DNA of 64,000 bases. Source: Cellulomonas sp. Leaf395 (GTDB lineage: Bacteria > Actinomycetota > Actinomycetes > Actinomycetales > Cellulomonadaceae). The stretch spans positions 350,378 through 414,377 of the forward strand of contig NZ_LMQI01000001.1 of the NCBI RefSeq assembly GCF_001424125.1. The letters are read 5' to 3'. The notes under the pieces were generated by a model. That model saw only the letters and a list, made by a program, of their open reading frames with translations. It was not told where the DNA came from and ran no database searches. A program made the position numbers and the translations under genes. Numbering within the stretch: the stretch's first letter is position 1; each line of letters starts with the position of its first letter. This document shows positions 52,451 to 61,900 of the stretch, piece by piece.

Positions 52451-52516
52451 AGATCGGCACTTTCCGACGAGATCGGTAGTTGAAACTGCCGATCTCGTCG
52501 CAGACTGCCGATCTCG
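52451..52516. repeat. 19-bp-pitch palindromic intergenic element, copy B
   Basis: Four words: GATCGGCACTT (52452), GATCGGTAGTT (52471), 2-nt centre GA (52482-52483), AACTGCCGATC (52484) and GACTGCCGATC (52503), at exact 19-nt pitch on both sides. The arms match at 27 of 31 positions and the inner mismatch is a T-G (wobble) pair. It lies between the sigma-factor stop and its presumed anti-sigma partner. The geometry is the same as copies A and C, with GATCGG replacing GATCGT throughout, which shows within-element coevolution. Confidence 0.85.
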
Positions 52517-52593
52517 CGGGCGGCCCGGGTGCAAGGGGGCGGCTGGTCGGGACACAGGAGGGGTACAGGCAACCCGAACCAGGAGGCAGGGCC

Positions 52594-54069
52594 GTGGACG
52601 ACCGCACCGAGCACGAGAAGGCAGGCAGCAGCACGCCGGACGCCACCCCTGACGGCACGGGGGTCGAGGCCGCCGGGCGCGCGGAGACCCCGGACGCCGG
52701 CGGGCCGGACGTCGCGTTCGCACGGCTGCAGGCGGCGGACCCGGCGGCGGGGGTGGACCCGAACCTGCCCGCGCTGTACGCGGCGGTGTCGGACCGGACG
52801 GGGGTGGCCGTCACGACGCCGGGTGACGAGCTCGCGGCTCGCCGGGCCCGTCGCGCACCGCGCTGGCTGCAGGTCGCGGCCGCGGTCGCGGGCGTGGCCG
52901 TCGTCGGCGGCGCCAGCTACGCGTACGGCCTGAACAGTGCGCCGGAGACGGTCACGGCCGCGCCGGCGATCTCGCTGGACAACGGCGGGGCACCGGACGC
53001 GGCGGCGCAGGAGATGGCACCGATGGCCGACGACGCCGCGACGAGCATGGCCGCCGACGCGAAGCTGATGTACCCGTGGTGGGGTGGCCGGACCGTGTTC
53101 ACGGCGAGCGGGCTGTCCGGCGAGGGTGGCTCGGGCGCCGCGTGGGGGTTCGACGCGGCGGGCACGTACTCGGAGGCGACGGTCGCGGCGGCGGCTGCGA
53201 CGCTCGGGGTCGCGGGGCAGCCGCGCCTCGAGTACGGCACGTGGTCCGTGGGCCCGAACGACGGCTCGGGTGCGTCGGTGTCACTGTCGGCGGACGGCCT
53301 CGCGAGCCTGTCCTACTACGACCCGACGAGGGACCCGTGGAACTGCGTGCGGTCCGCGCCCGACAGCATCGGCGAGCCGGAGACGGGGGCCGCCGAGGAC
53401 CCGGTCGAGGGTGCCGTCGCCGTGCCGGAGCCCGCGATCATCGACCCGCCGGCGGAGTGCACGACGTCGGAGCCCGCCCCGACGGGTGACGCGGCGATCG
53501 CGCAGGCGAAGGACACCCTGTCGTCCGTCGGCGTCGATCCCGCGGGCTACCAGTTCACGGCCTCGACCGACCCGGGCAGCGTCCAGGTCACCAACGTCAC
53601 GGCCAGCCAGGTCCTCGACGGCCAGCAGACGGGGGTCACCGCCAGCGTCACGCTCGTGGCCGACGGCGTGCAGTCGCTGTACGCGCCGCTGGCCCCGCTG
53701 GTCGAGCTGGGCAGCTACGACGTCGTCAGCCCGACCGAGGCCGTCGCCCGGCTGGGCGACCCGCGGTTCGGCGCGTCGGGCGGCGGCGGCGTGATGCCGC
53801 TCGCGGCTGAGGGCGTGCGGGCCGACGACTCCGTCTCGTCGATGCCGGTCGAGCCGACCGTCCCCCCGACTCCGAGCCCCGGCAGCCCGCTGGCGTGGCC
53901 GGTGCAGGAGGTCACGCTGGTCTCGGCCCGGCTCGGGGTCGCGCTGACGACGCTGCCGACGGGTGCGTCCGTGCTGGTGCCGTCGTACGAGCTCGCCGAC
54001 GCGGACGGGGTCACGTGGAGCGTGATCGCGGTGGTCGACGACCAGCTGGACTTCTCCGCGGTGGGCTGA
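52594..54069 (+). CDS. Single-span membrane protein, probable anti-sigma partner
   Basis: A 491-residue protein. About 85 cytoplasmic residues (acidic, with FARLQAADPAAGVDPNLPAL) precede one membrane span near residues 90-108 (WLQVAAAVAGVAVVGGASYA). The large outer part has a repeated alpha/beta unit (YSEATVAAAAATLGVAGQPRL; IAQAKDTLSSVGVDPAGYQF) and ends LVPSYELADADGVTWSVIAV. It stands directly after an ECF sigma gene, and the cytoplasmic arm is the right size to bind one. The repeated unit resembles a sensory or PASTA-like domain, but I do not recognise a family. The start GTG 52594 has AGGAGG upstream. Confidence 0.75.
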   Translation: MDDRTEHEKAGSSTPDATPDGTGVEAAGRAETPDAGGPDVAFARLQAADPAAGVDPNLPALYAAVSDRTGVAVTTPGDELAARRARRAPRWLQVAAAVAGVAVVGGASYAYGLNSAPETVTAAPAISLDNGGAPDAAAQEMAPMADDAATSMAADAKLMYPWWGGRTVFTASGLSGEGGSGAAWGFDAAGTYSEATVAAAAATLGVAGQPRLEYGTWSVGPNDGSGASVSLSADGLASLSYYDPTRDPWNCVRSAPDSIGEPETGAAEDPVEGAVAVPEPAIIDPPAECTTSEPAPTGDAAIAQAKDTLSSVGVDPAGYQFTASTDPGSVQVTNVTASQVLDGQQTGVTASVTLVADGVQSLYAPLAPLVELGSYDVVSPTEAVARLGDPRFGASGGGGVMPLAAEGVRADDSVSSMPVEPTVPPTPSPGSPLAWPVQEVTLVSARLGVALTTLPTGASVLVPSYELADADGVTWSVIAVVDDQLDFSAVG

Positions 54070-54091
54070 CCCCCGGGAGGACGCGCACGGG

Positions 54092-54125
54092 GGCCGGTCG
54101 ACGTCGGAGGGGACGTCGACCGGCC
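54092..54125 (+). terminator. Strong terminator after sigma/anti-sigma operon
   Basis: GGCCGGTCGACGTC (54092-54105) pairs perfectly over 14 bp with GACGTCGACCGGCC (54112-54125), with a 6-nt loop. GTCGTCGTG follows without a T-run, as usual in high-GC actinobacteria. Confidence 0.9.
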
Positions 54126-54195
54126 GTCGTCGTGCGCCGGAGCCGGTCCTCCCTCCGGACGACCTCTGGTCGGTGGTTCCTGCCAGACTCGGCCC

Positions 54196-55146
54196 ATGGC
54201 CGAACGCACTGAAAAGCTGCTCCTGCTGGACACCGCGTCGCTGTACTTCCGGGCGTACTTCGGGGTCCCCGACTCGGTGAAGGCGCCGGACGGGACGCCC
54301 GTCAACGCGGTCCGCGGGCTGCTGGACATGATCGCGACCCTGGTGACCGCCCACCGCCCGACGCGGCTCGTCATGTGCTGGGACGACGACTGGCGCCCGC
54401 AGTTCCGGGTCGACGCGATCCCGTCGTACAAGGCGCACCGCGTGGCGGTCGAGGTGCCGGGAACGACGGGCGCCGAGGAGATCCCGGACACCCTGGCGCC
54501 GCAGGTCCCGATCATCGTCGAGGTGCTGGCGGCGCTCGGGATCGCGCGGATCGGCGTGCCCGGCTACGAGGCCGACGACGTCATCGGCACCCTGGTCGCA
54601 CGGGAGGTGGCGAAGAAGGACCCCGCCGCCGTCGAGGTGATCACGGGGGACCGGGACCTGTTCCAGCTGGTCGACGACTCCGTCCCGGTGCGCGTGCTCT
54701 ACACCATCCGTGGCATCAAGGACCTGATGGCGGTCGACCAGGCGCTGCTGCAGGAGAAGTACGCGGTCCCGTCGGGACCTGCCTACGCGGACATGGCGGT
54801 GCTGCGCGGGGACCCGAGCGACGGGCTGCCGGGCGTGCCGGGGATCGGGGAGAAGACGGCCGCGCAGCTGATCCACCGGTACGGGTCGCTGGCCGGCATC
54901 CTCGCCGCGCGCGACGCCGGCGACCCCGGCCTCACGGCGACGCAGCGGAAGCGTCTCGTGGAGGCTGCGGACTACCTGACGGTCGCGCCGGCGGTCGTGC
55001 GGGTCGCGCCGGACGCACCCGTCGGGGACGTCGACGACCGGCTGCCGCACGTCGTCGCGGACGCCGACACGCTCGTCGCTCTGGCCGAGCGATGGGGTCT
55101 CTCGTCGAGCGTGAAGCGCGTGGTGGACGCGCTCGCGCTGGGCTGA
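54196..55146 (+). CDS. 5'-3' exonuclease (FEN/PolI-N family)
   Basis: A 316-residue flap nuclease, like the N-terminal domain of DNA polymerase I standing alone. Motifs: LLLDTASLYFRAYFGVPDSV with the first metal Asp, LVMCWDDDWRPQFRVDAIPSYKAHR (the arch and Lys/Arg cluster), GYEADDVIGTLV, VITGDRDLFQLVDD, and the helix-hairpin-helix GDPSDGLPGVPGIGEKTAAQLI. It should remove RNA primers or flaps, in addition to PolI. The start ATG 54196 follows CAGACT by 6 nt, a leaderless pattern. Actinobacteria commonly carry such a second copy. Confidence 0.95.
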   Translation: MAERTEKLLLLDTASLYFRAYFGVPDSVKAPDGTPVNAVRGLLDMIATLVTAHRPTRLVMCWDDDWRPQFRVDAIPSYKAHRVAVEVPGTTGAEEIPDTLAPQVPIIVEVLAALGIARIGVPGYEADDVIGTLVAREVAKKDPAAVEVITGDRDLFQLVDDSVPVRVLYTIRGIKDLMAVDQALLQEKYAVPSGPAYADMAVLRGDPSDGLPGVPGIGEKTAAQLIHRYGSLAGILAARDAGDPGLTATQRKRLVEAADYLTVAPAVVRVAPDAPVGDVDDRLPHVVADADTLVALAERWGLSSSVKRVVDALALG

Positions 55147-55227
55147 CGGGGTCACCCGGACGGGTGAAATGGGCCGAACGGGTGGAAGCCGGGCGTATCA
55201 GACAGGGGTGTCCGTCCTCCTGCTGTG

Positions 55228-55253
55228 ACGTGGTTACCGACCGGTAGCCACGT
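55228..55253. promoter_or_regulatory. 26-bp inverted repeat upstream of DoxX gene
   Basis: ACGTGGTTACC (55228-55238) and GGTAGCCACGT (55243-55253) form an 11-bp inverted repeat with one mismatch (T/C, a G-U pair in RNA) around GACC. It ends 62 bp before the DoxX start. It may be an operator or a terminator for the exonuclease gene; the lack of a T-run and the distance from the upstream stop favour an operator. Confidence 0.5.
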
Positions 55254-55315
55254 CCCGCCGGCGACGAGACCGGCGCCGCACCCCGACCGCGGGTGCTGAC
55301 CGGAAAGGCACGACC

Positions 55316-55873
55316 ATGTCCTCCACCCCCACCCAGACCTCGAGCGCGCGACCCGCTGCCGGAACATCGGTTCCCGTGCCGAGCAACACCTTCGTCCGCG
55401 ACGCGGCGCCCGCCCCTTCGATGGTCACCCGCGCGGTCGCCGGCCTGGCGACGGTGCTCACCCGCCACTCCATCACCGCGCTGCGGATCAGCCTGGGGCT
55501 GGTGTTCCTCGGCTTCGGCATCCTGAAGTTCTTCCCCGGCATGAGCCCGGCCGCGGAGCTGGCCGAGCGGACCATCGGCACGCTCACGTTCGGGCTCGTC
55601 GGCCCGACGGCGGCCCTGCTGCTGACCGCGATCATGGAGACCGTCATCGGCCTGACCTTGGTCACGGGCCTGTTCCTGCGGACGGGCCTGGTGATCCTCG
55701 CCGGGGCGCTCGTCGGCATCATGTCGCCGCTCGTGCTCTTCTACAGCGAGCTGTTCCCCGCCGGCGGGCCCACCCTGACGGCCCAGTACGTGCTGAAGGA
55801 CATCGTGCTCGCGTGCGCGGGTGCGGTCATCGGTGCCGCGGCCCTCGGCGCGCGGCTCCGTCTGCCCGAGTGA
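55316..55873 (+). CDS. DoxX-family membrane protein
   Basis: A 185-residue protein with four predicted helices after a 40-residue polar start. The first, TALRISLGLVFLGFGILKFFPG, carries the DoxX hallmark FGxLKFFPG. TAAQYVLKDIVLACAG-like TAQYVLKDIVLACAGAVIGAAALG closes it. Family members sit in membrane redox or metabolite-detoxification complexes; the role here is unknown. The start ATG 55316 has GAAAGG upstream. A long inverted repeat at 55228 may control it. It ends 4 bp from the convergent membrane protein gene. Confidence 0.88.
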   Translation: MSSTPTQTSSARPAAGTSVPVPSNTFVRDAAPAPSMVTRAVAGLATVLTRHSITALRISLGLVFLGFGILKFFPGMSPAAELAERTIGTLTFGLVGPTAALLLTAIMETVIGLTLVTGLFLRTGLVILAGALVGIMSPLVLFYSELFPAGGPTLTAQYVLKDIVLACAGAVIGAAALGARLRLPE

Positions 55874-55877
55874 GTCC

Positions 55878-56396
55878 TCAGTCGTTCACGAAGACGTCGG
55901 GGCCCGCCTCGCGCCAGCCGTTCGCGGCGGCCGGGACGGGCCCCGTCGACGCGACCACGAGCAGCGTGTCGTCCACGGCGACGTGAGCCGTCGACGTGGG
56001 AGCTGCACAGCTGATCGCCGACAGCTCGCCCGACCGGACGGTCACTACGCAGAGCGTGCCCGAGGTGCCGACGGCGGCGTAGTGCCGGCCCGTGGACGTC
56101 TCGGTGAGGTACCGGGTGGTGCTCGCGTCGACGCGTAGGCCGCTCAGGTCGTCCGACGACAACCGGTCCCGGGAGGTCTGCTCGGCGGCGAACTGGGTCA
56201 GGAGCGTCGAGGCGTCGACCGCCGGGTCCGCGGGCAGCGGACCGCTCCGCGCCCACACGAAGCCCGCGACCACCAGCAGCACGGCCGCCACCATCACCAC
56301 GGGGGTCACGAGCGCCGGGCGACGTCTCGAGCTTCCGACGCTGCGGAAGTCGTGGAACGCCTCGCTGAACAGGTCCGTGTCCTCGAACGTCGTCAT
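55878..56396 (-). CDS. Single-span membrane protein of unknown function
   Basis: A 172-residue protein. About 30 cytoplasmic residues (EDTDLFSEAFHDFRSVGSSRRR) come before one span (LVTPVVMVAAVLLVVAGFVWA) and a 120-residue outer domain with two Cys (GTLCVVTV and AISCAAPT) likely to be disulfide-linked. The outer domain is beta-rich; I do not recognise a family. The start ATG 56396 is 6 nt from CGATGT, a possible leaderless promoter. Divergent from the RNase H gene by 114 bp. Confidence 0.65.
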   Translation of the reverse strand: MTTFEDTDLFSEAFHDFRSVGSSRRRPALVTPVVMVAAVLLVVAGFVWARSGPLPADPAVDASTLLTQFAAEQTSRDRLSSDDLSGLRVDASTTRYLTETSTGRHYAAVGTSGTLCVVTVRSGELSAISCAAPTSTAHVAVDDTLLVVASTGPVPAAANGWREAGPDVFVND

Positions 56397-56510
56397 GGGG
56401 ACACATCGGTCGATCCCGCCGCGGACGTGAGCGGGTGTGCACCGAACGACCCCGTTCGGGCGATCGCCGCTGGTCGTCCCGCCGTCTGAGGCACGGCAGA
56501 ATCACGTTCC

Positions 56511-56993
56511 GTGATCACGGTCAGCACGGACGGTTCCTGCCTGCGCAACCCCGGCGGCGCCATCGGGTGGGCCTGGGCCAACCACGACGGCTCCAGCGCC
56601 AGCGGCGGCCACCCGTCCGGCACCAACCAGATCGCCGAGCTGATGGCCGTGCTCGAGGCGATCCGCTCGCACCCCGGGGACAAGCCGCTGGTGATCCAGG
56701 CCGACTCGCAGTACGCCATCAAGTGCTCGTCGGACTGGGTGGCCGGCTGGAAGCGCAAGGGCTGGCGGACGGCGGGCGGCGGTCCGGTGCAGAACCTCGC
56801 CCTGATCCAGTCGATCGAGGCCGCCATCGCCGCGCGGCCCGGTGCGGTCTCGTTCGTCTGGGTGCGCGGGCACCAGGGGGACGAGTTCAACGAGCGTGCC
56901 GACGAGCTCGCGGGCATCGCGGCCCGGGGTGTGCGCGACGGTGAACTGGTGCCGGCGGCTGTGGTGCAGCCCGAGCCGGACGTTCTCTTCTAG
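56511..56993 (+). CDS. rnhA: Ribonuclease H (RNase HI type)
   Basis: A 160-residue enzyme cleaving RNA in RNA-DNA hybrids. The catalytic acids are in order: Asp in ITVSTDGSCLRNPGGAIGWA, Glu in NQIAELMAVLEAI, Asp in LVIQADSQYAIKCSSDWVAGWK and Asp in GDEFNERADELAG. The basic handle region WKRKGWRTAGGGPVQN is present, as is WVRGHQGDEFNE with the active-site His. The start GTG 56511 has CAGAAT 8 nt upstream, possibly leaderless. It lies directly before the membrane pair at 57004, with GGAG of that gene touching its stop. Confidence 0.95.
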   Translation: MITVSTDGSCLRNPGGAIGWAWANHDGSSASGGHPSGTNQIAELMAVLEAIRSHPGDKPLVIQADSQYAIKCSSDWVAGWKRKGWRTAGGGPVQNLALIQSIEAAIAARPGAVSFVWVRGHQGDEFNERADELAGIAARGVRDGELVPAAVVQPEPDVLF

Positions 56994-57003
56994 GAGCCCG
57001 GTG

Positions 57004-57453
57004 GTGTCGGATCAGGAGCAGTCCGCGGAGCAGAAGCGCGAGGCCCGGGTCGGCCGCGCCGTGACGTGGTCCGTCCTGGCGGTGATGGCCGTCGTCGCCG
57101 TCGGGCAGCTGGAGCTGTGGCCGCTGACCGCGTTCCGGCTCTTCAGCGAGACCAGGACCGCCGACCAGACCAGGCTCGAGCTGGTCGCCGAACATCGGGA
57201 CGGTACCGATCAACCCCTGCTGGTCTCGGAGACGAACCCGGTCGTGGTGACCACCGACCGACAGTTCGGGGACCTCCCGGGAGAGTCCGAGGAGGTCCAG
57301 CGAGAGATGGTCCTCGCGTGGCTCTCCGTGTCGGGCGTGGACCCGGCGACGGTCGCGTCCGTGCGGCTGGACAGGATCGCGCGCGAGTACGACGAGGACG
57401 CCCGCACGTGGGCCGACGTCGACCGGACGACGATCGTGAGCGTCGACCCATGA
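57004..57453 (+). CDS. Small membrane protein, partner of HTTM-like protein
   Basis: A 149-residue protein with one membrane span (VTWSVLAVMAVVAVGQLELWPLTAF) followed by RLFSETRTADQTRLELVAEH and a soluble outer domain (PGESEEVQREMVLAWLSVSG). The F-R-L-F-S pattern after the span is typical of the small proteins found next to HTTM (vitamin-K-carboxylase-like) genes. Two GTG codons are adjacent (57001 and 57004); GGAG at 56993-56996 gives 7 nt to the second, which I chose. The stop overlaps the next ATG by 4 bp (ATGA), so the pair is translationally coupled. Confidence 0.75.
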   Translation: MSDQEQSAEQKREARVGRAVTWSVLAVMAVVAVGQLELWPLTAFRLFSETRTADQTRLELVAEHRDGTDQPLLVSETNPVVVTTDRQFGDLPGESEEVQREMVLAWLSVSGVDPATVASVRLDRIAREYDEDARTWADVDRTTIVSVDP

Positions 57454-58349
57454 GGCGGCTCTGGTCACGGATCGACGAACGACTGGTGGCGCCCGGTCCG
57501 GGGTTCCGGGTGGCGGAGATCCAGATCCTCCTGGCGGCCGTCATCGCCCTGCGGCTCGCCACCCGCGACTGGAGCCTGATCGCCGAGCGCCCTGCCGCGC
57601 TCCGGGACGGACTGACGGTGATGAGCTGGTACACCGGCACCCCGACGCCCGCGGCGCTCGTCGCGGTGCAGGTCGTCGGCCTCGCCTGTGCGCTGCTGGT
57701 CTTCGCGCGAGTGCGGCCGCACCTGGCGTTCATCGGGCTGTGGATCGCCTTCACCTCGCTGACGGCCTTGTGGGGCAGCTCCGGGAAGGTGATGCACAAC
57801 GACGTGCTGACGGTGCTGGTGGCGTCGGTCTTCCTGTTCGCGTCGACCCCGCACGCCTCGGGCTGGCGCGACGTCCGGGTCCGCTACGGGTGGCCACCCC
57901 GGGCGGCGCTCGCGGTGCTGGCGATGGCGTACTTCGTCTCGGGCGCGCAGAAGCTGGTGCACAGCGGGCCGGGATGGGTGTTCAGCGACAACATGACGTG
58001 GGTCCTGCGCCTGGGTCTGTCGGCACACCTGTCGGGCGGGGCTCGACCCGTCGCCGAGGACCTGGCCCACGCGGTGGCGCAGTACGGCTGGGTGAGCGCC
58101 TCGCTGGCCGGTGGTGCCCTGCTGCTCGAGCTGACCGCACCGCTGTGGCTCGCGGTCCGACGCACCCGGCTGCTGTTCGTCGTCTCCGTGACGCTGATGC
58201 ACGGCAGCATCTGGCTGTTCATCGGCCTGGACTACTGGGCGTGGCCGCTGACCGTCGCGGCAGTCGCCGTGCCGATGTCGCTCGCCCCGGACCGCGCGCT
58301 CTGGCGGCGGGCCGAGGTCGTCAGTGCGGCTGGTGCGCCCCGGCAATGA
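57450..58349 (+). CDS. HTTM-domain multi-pass membrane protein
   Basis: A 299-residue protein with about seven helices, for example EIQILLAAVIALRLATRDW and AALVAVQVVGLACALLVFARV. The region LWGSSGKVMHNDVLTVLVASVFLFASTPHASGW and YFVSGAQKLVHSGPGWV match the HTTM/DoxX-like group, in which SGxxKLxxSGxxW is characteristic. The enzymatic role is unknown. It is coupled to the small gene upstream. Its end overlaps the broken DUF3806 gene on the other strand by 29 bp. Confidence 0.8.
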   Translation: MRRLWSRIDERLVAPGPGFRVAEIQILLAAVIALRLATRDWSLIAERPAALRDGLTVMSWYTGTPTPAALVAVQVVGLACALLVFARVRPHLAFIGLWIAFTSLTALWGSSGKVMHNDVLTVLVASVFLFASTPHASGWRDVRVRYGWPPRAALAVLAMAYFVSGAQKLVHSGPGWVFSDNMTWVLRLGLSAHLSGGARPVAEDLAHAVAQYGWVSASLAGGALLLELTAPLWLAVRRTRLLFVVSVTLMHGSIWLFIGLDYWAWPLTVAAVAVPMSLAPDRALWRRAEVVSAAGAPRQ

Positions 58350-58825
58350 TCTCGAGCGCTCCGCCCGAGGCCTCCTCGACGTACTCGGCCACCCAGCCGA
58401 CGGGTGCCTCGCCCCAGGACGTGGCGACCGCGGCGACGGGGAACACGACCAGGTCGATCTCCGAGTGCGTCAGCACCAGCTCGGGGGCGCTCGCTCCGCG
58501 GGCCGAGCCCCACAGGAGCCCTGGCACGCGCTGCGCGACGAGGTCACCGAGCGAGACGCCGAACGCGTGCACCAGGGACGCCGCGGGAGCGCTCGTCGGA
58601 CTGCAGCCAGATCGCCTGCACCCGGTCGAAGAGGTCGCCGAGCGTCTGCGTGTCGACCGTGCCCGCGCACAGGCCCGTGATGATCTCGCGGTGCTGCGCG
58701 GCCCACACCTGCTCGGCGGCGTTCAGCGGCTCGACCTGGACCGAGCGCCTCTCGTCGGCGGGCGTGTGGGGGTGCGGCACCACCTGGCCGTCGGACGGCC
58801 TCGCTGCGCGTCTGAACAATCCCAT
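58321..58825 (-). pseudogene. Frameshifted DUF3806 gene
   Basis: The N-terminal half (MGLFRRAARPSDGQVVPHPH to VWAAQHREIITGLCAGTVDT and DLFDRVQAIWLQSDERS) is in one frame, and the C-terminal half (LVHAFGVSLGDLVAQRVPGL, VFPVAAVATSWGEAPVGWVA, EYVEEASGG) in another. The join needs a one-base change near 58590-58600. Together they make one complete DUF3806 protein of about 165 residues. The second half closely resembles the intact gene at 40536 (GVGVGDLVVARVP, TPTWVAEYV). It is either a recent pseudogene or a sequencing indel. Confidence 0.75.
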
Positions 58826-58913
58826 GCCGCTCTATCGACGCCGGGGGCCCGGCGCTTGAACCTGAGACCGGTCGTGTCGCCCGGTCGGAGGAGGGTCGGC
58901 ACAAGACAGACGA

Positions 58914-58945
58914 GGGCCGCGCCGACCAGGAGGTCGACGCGGCCC
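58914..58945 (-). terminator. Terminator after subtilisin gene
   Basis: GGGCCGCGCCGACC and GGTCGACGCGGCCC form a 14-bp stem with one wobble and loop AGGA. It lies 45 bp beyond the stop of the leftward protease gene. Confidence 0.8.
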
Positions 58946-58989
58946 CACGTCAGATGAGCCGGTGGCTCAGCGCTGCACGGTCTGCCCCA

Positions 58990-61900
58990 TCACGGCGTCG
59001 CGGGGGTCACCCGGTAGGACCGCTGGGTCTGCGAGCCCGTGACGTCCGCACTGCCCGCGTAGACCGCGGTCAGCTGGTGCGTCCCGACGGCAAGGTCCGC
59101 CGGCAGGGCGATCGTCGCGGTGCCCTTGAGGCCGTCCGCGGTGAGCTCCCCCGAGCCGAGCACCTTGCCCTTCTCCTTGATCTCGACGGTGCCGGTCGGC
59201 GCCGCCGACGAGCCGGTCACGACGACCGTGGCCGTGGTGACCGTTCCGAACGGGGCCGAGTTGCTCGACAACGTGAGGGCCGCCGTCGAGGCCGACTTCT
59301 TGATGTCGACGGGGACGACCGCCGACGTGGACGGCGCGAACAGCCCGCTGTCCGGCGCGAAGGTCGCGCTCAGCGAGTGCGCACCTGCACCGAGCGTGAC
59401 CTTGGCGGTCGCCTTGCCGGCCGTGACGGCCGACGAGCCGATCTCGGTCTGCCCGTCGAGGAACGTCACGGTGCCGGTGGCCTCTGCCGGTGCCACGGTG
59501 GCCGTGAGCGTGAGCTGCTGGCCCGCCTTCTTCCCGCCCGTGACGGCCAGCGTCGTGGTCGTCGGCGTCGCCGCCGGGACCGTGACGTCCACCAGCTGCA
59601 CCCGGGAGACCGGGTCGCCGTTCTGGTGCTGGAGCACCAGCAGCTGACCGTCCGCAGCGCCCGTGCCCTTGTGCACCGGGATGGTGGCTCCGCCGCCCCC
59701 CAGCGTGGAGAACGAGTCCGGGATGTCGTTGTCGAACCAGAACGGCGGGTCGTACGGGTTCACCGTGAACGACTCGGCCGTGTCGAGGACGCCGGAGTCG
59801 TCCGACGCGTAGTCGGAGTAGGTCCACACGTCGATGGTCGGTGTGGACCCGGCGGGGATCCCGGCCCAGTCGAGCCCGATCGGGGCGACCAGGACGTTGT
59901 TGTCGAACACGCCCGATTCGATGCTGCCGGAGAACCCGTTGATGAGCTGGACGTCGAGGTTCTCGCCGGTGGTGTAGTCGAACGTCGCGGCGATCGTGAC
60001 GTCGGAGTCGGCGTTGTACTTCTGCACGACCGTCTCCAGGTCGTACGCGCCGTCACCGTCGATGTCGATGTCGATGACGGGGATCACGTAGCGGCCGAGC
60101 GTGGCCCACTCCCCGTCGGTCGCGATGCCGATGCCCAGCAGGCCCGTGGACGGGTCACCGCCGGCCGCGGCGATCGTGGGTGCCGTCGAGGCCCAGCCCA
60201 CGTACCGGATGTCACCGGCGGCGGTGGCCGACGGCGAGGTGACGAGCCCTGCGACGGACTCGAGCTTGGGGCTCGTGGCGCCGAGGTTCAGTGGCGTGGT
60301 CAGCGAGTACCAGCCGCCCGACGCCACACCGCGACCACTGATCGCGAGGTCCGCCGTCGGAGCGGCAGCGTCGGCGAAGGCGACCGGGGACGCCGTGAGG
60401 TCGGCGACCAGCCGGGGAGCCGCCTGCAGGGGGACCCGCAGCTGCGACGAGCCGGAGGTCAGCACCAGGCGACCCGACACCTCGGAGACGTACTCACGCG
60501 GCACGCCGGACTGGATGGCCTCCGACGTCGGGTCGAGCTCGCGCTGGAGCGTCGTCGGGTCCGCCGTGAGGGTGAGCGTGACGACCGCGGACTTCCCGGG
60601 CGGCAGCGTGATCGACGCCGGGGAGGCCGTGATTGTGGCGCCACCGGAGGTCGACGAGCTCGACACCGAGGTGGTGTACCGCTGGCTGGTGGTGCCGAAG
60701 TTCTTCACCGTGACGGTCTTCGCCGCGGTGACCGTGGTGGCACCCACCGGCACCACACCCCAGGTGACCGAGGTCTGCTCGGGGTTCTGCGTGTTGTAGG
60801 CGATGACGTCGGTGCTGACCGCGTCGAACGCGTCGACACGGCCGGAGCCGACCCGCTCCGGGCCGTAGGCCGTGCCGCTGCCGTCCGGGCCGGTCCAGAT
60901 GTCGTGCGTCGCGGTGTTCACCACGGCGGACTTGACCTGCGCGGCCTCCCAGCCGGGATGGGCCGCGCGGACGAGGGCGGCGATACCCGCGACGTGCGGG
61001 CTCGACATCGACGTGCCGGACAGGGAGTTCGACTGGTTGCCGGCACCCGAGGCGGCGGACAGGATCTGCGTGCCAGGAGCGGCGACGTCAGGCTTGCCGT
61101 GACCGAGGGAGCCGTGCACGCCGCGTGACGAGCTGGAGTTCAGCATGTCGCCGGCGATGTCTTCCACGACGGTGCCGGACAGTCCGGGGCCGATGTGCAC
61201 GGTCAGCGTGCCGGCCTGGATCTCCGGGAGCAGCGCGTCCGTCGTCGCGGCCGTCATCTGGAAGCCGGGGATGGCGGCGTTGCCGGAGATGCCGGCGGCG
61301 AACGGGGTCAGCTCCGTGGGAAGAAGCACGCCGACCGCGCCGGCGGCCGTCGCGTTGTTGAACCGGACGACCGAGCCGCAGCGTCGGGCGGCGTCGTCGT
61401 CGTTCCACCAGAGGTAGGCGACCTTGCCGGTGACGGCGGCGGCCTGGGCCGCGGTGAACGCGGTGCAACCGTCGAAGTTGCTGCCGGGGTTGCCGACGGG
61501 TGCCGTGACGTCCGCGCCGCCGTAGGCGACCGAGTTCTGACCGGAGTGCAGCCCCACGAGGGCGGGGTCGGCGGCCGCGGTGACCTCGACGCCGTCGTAC
61601 GTCTGCGGGGCGCCGACGGAGTTGGCGACGGTCAGGGCGCTCGGGGCGTTGCCCGGGCTGCCGCCGATGTCGGTGATGTCACCGGAGTTGCCCGAGGACA
61701 TGACCATGACGGTGCCGAGCGCGACCAGCGCGTCGACCAGGAGGTTGTCCGGGTCGTCGGCGGGGGAGCCGCTGCTGCCGAGCGACATGTTGACCACGTC
61801 GAGCCGGTCGCTCAGGTCGCCGTCCGCGTTCGGGTCCGCCGCACGGTCGAGCGCGAGGGAGGTGAGGTTGGTCGAACCGCCGATGTCACCGAACACCTTG

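Noticed and set aside
58954..61128. A 724-codon plus-strand frame opposite the subtilisin gene
   Set aside because: Arg/Gly/Val repeats that simply mirror the codons of the protease; no start signal or motif.
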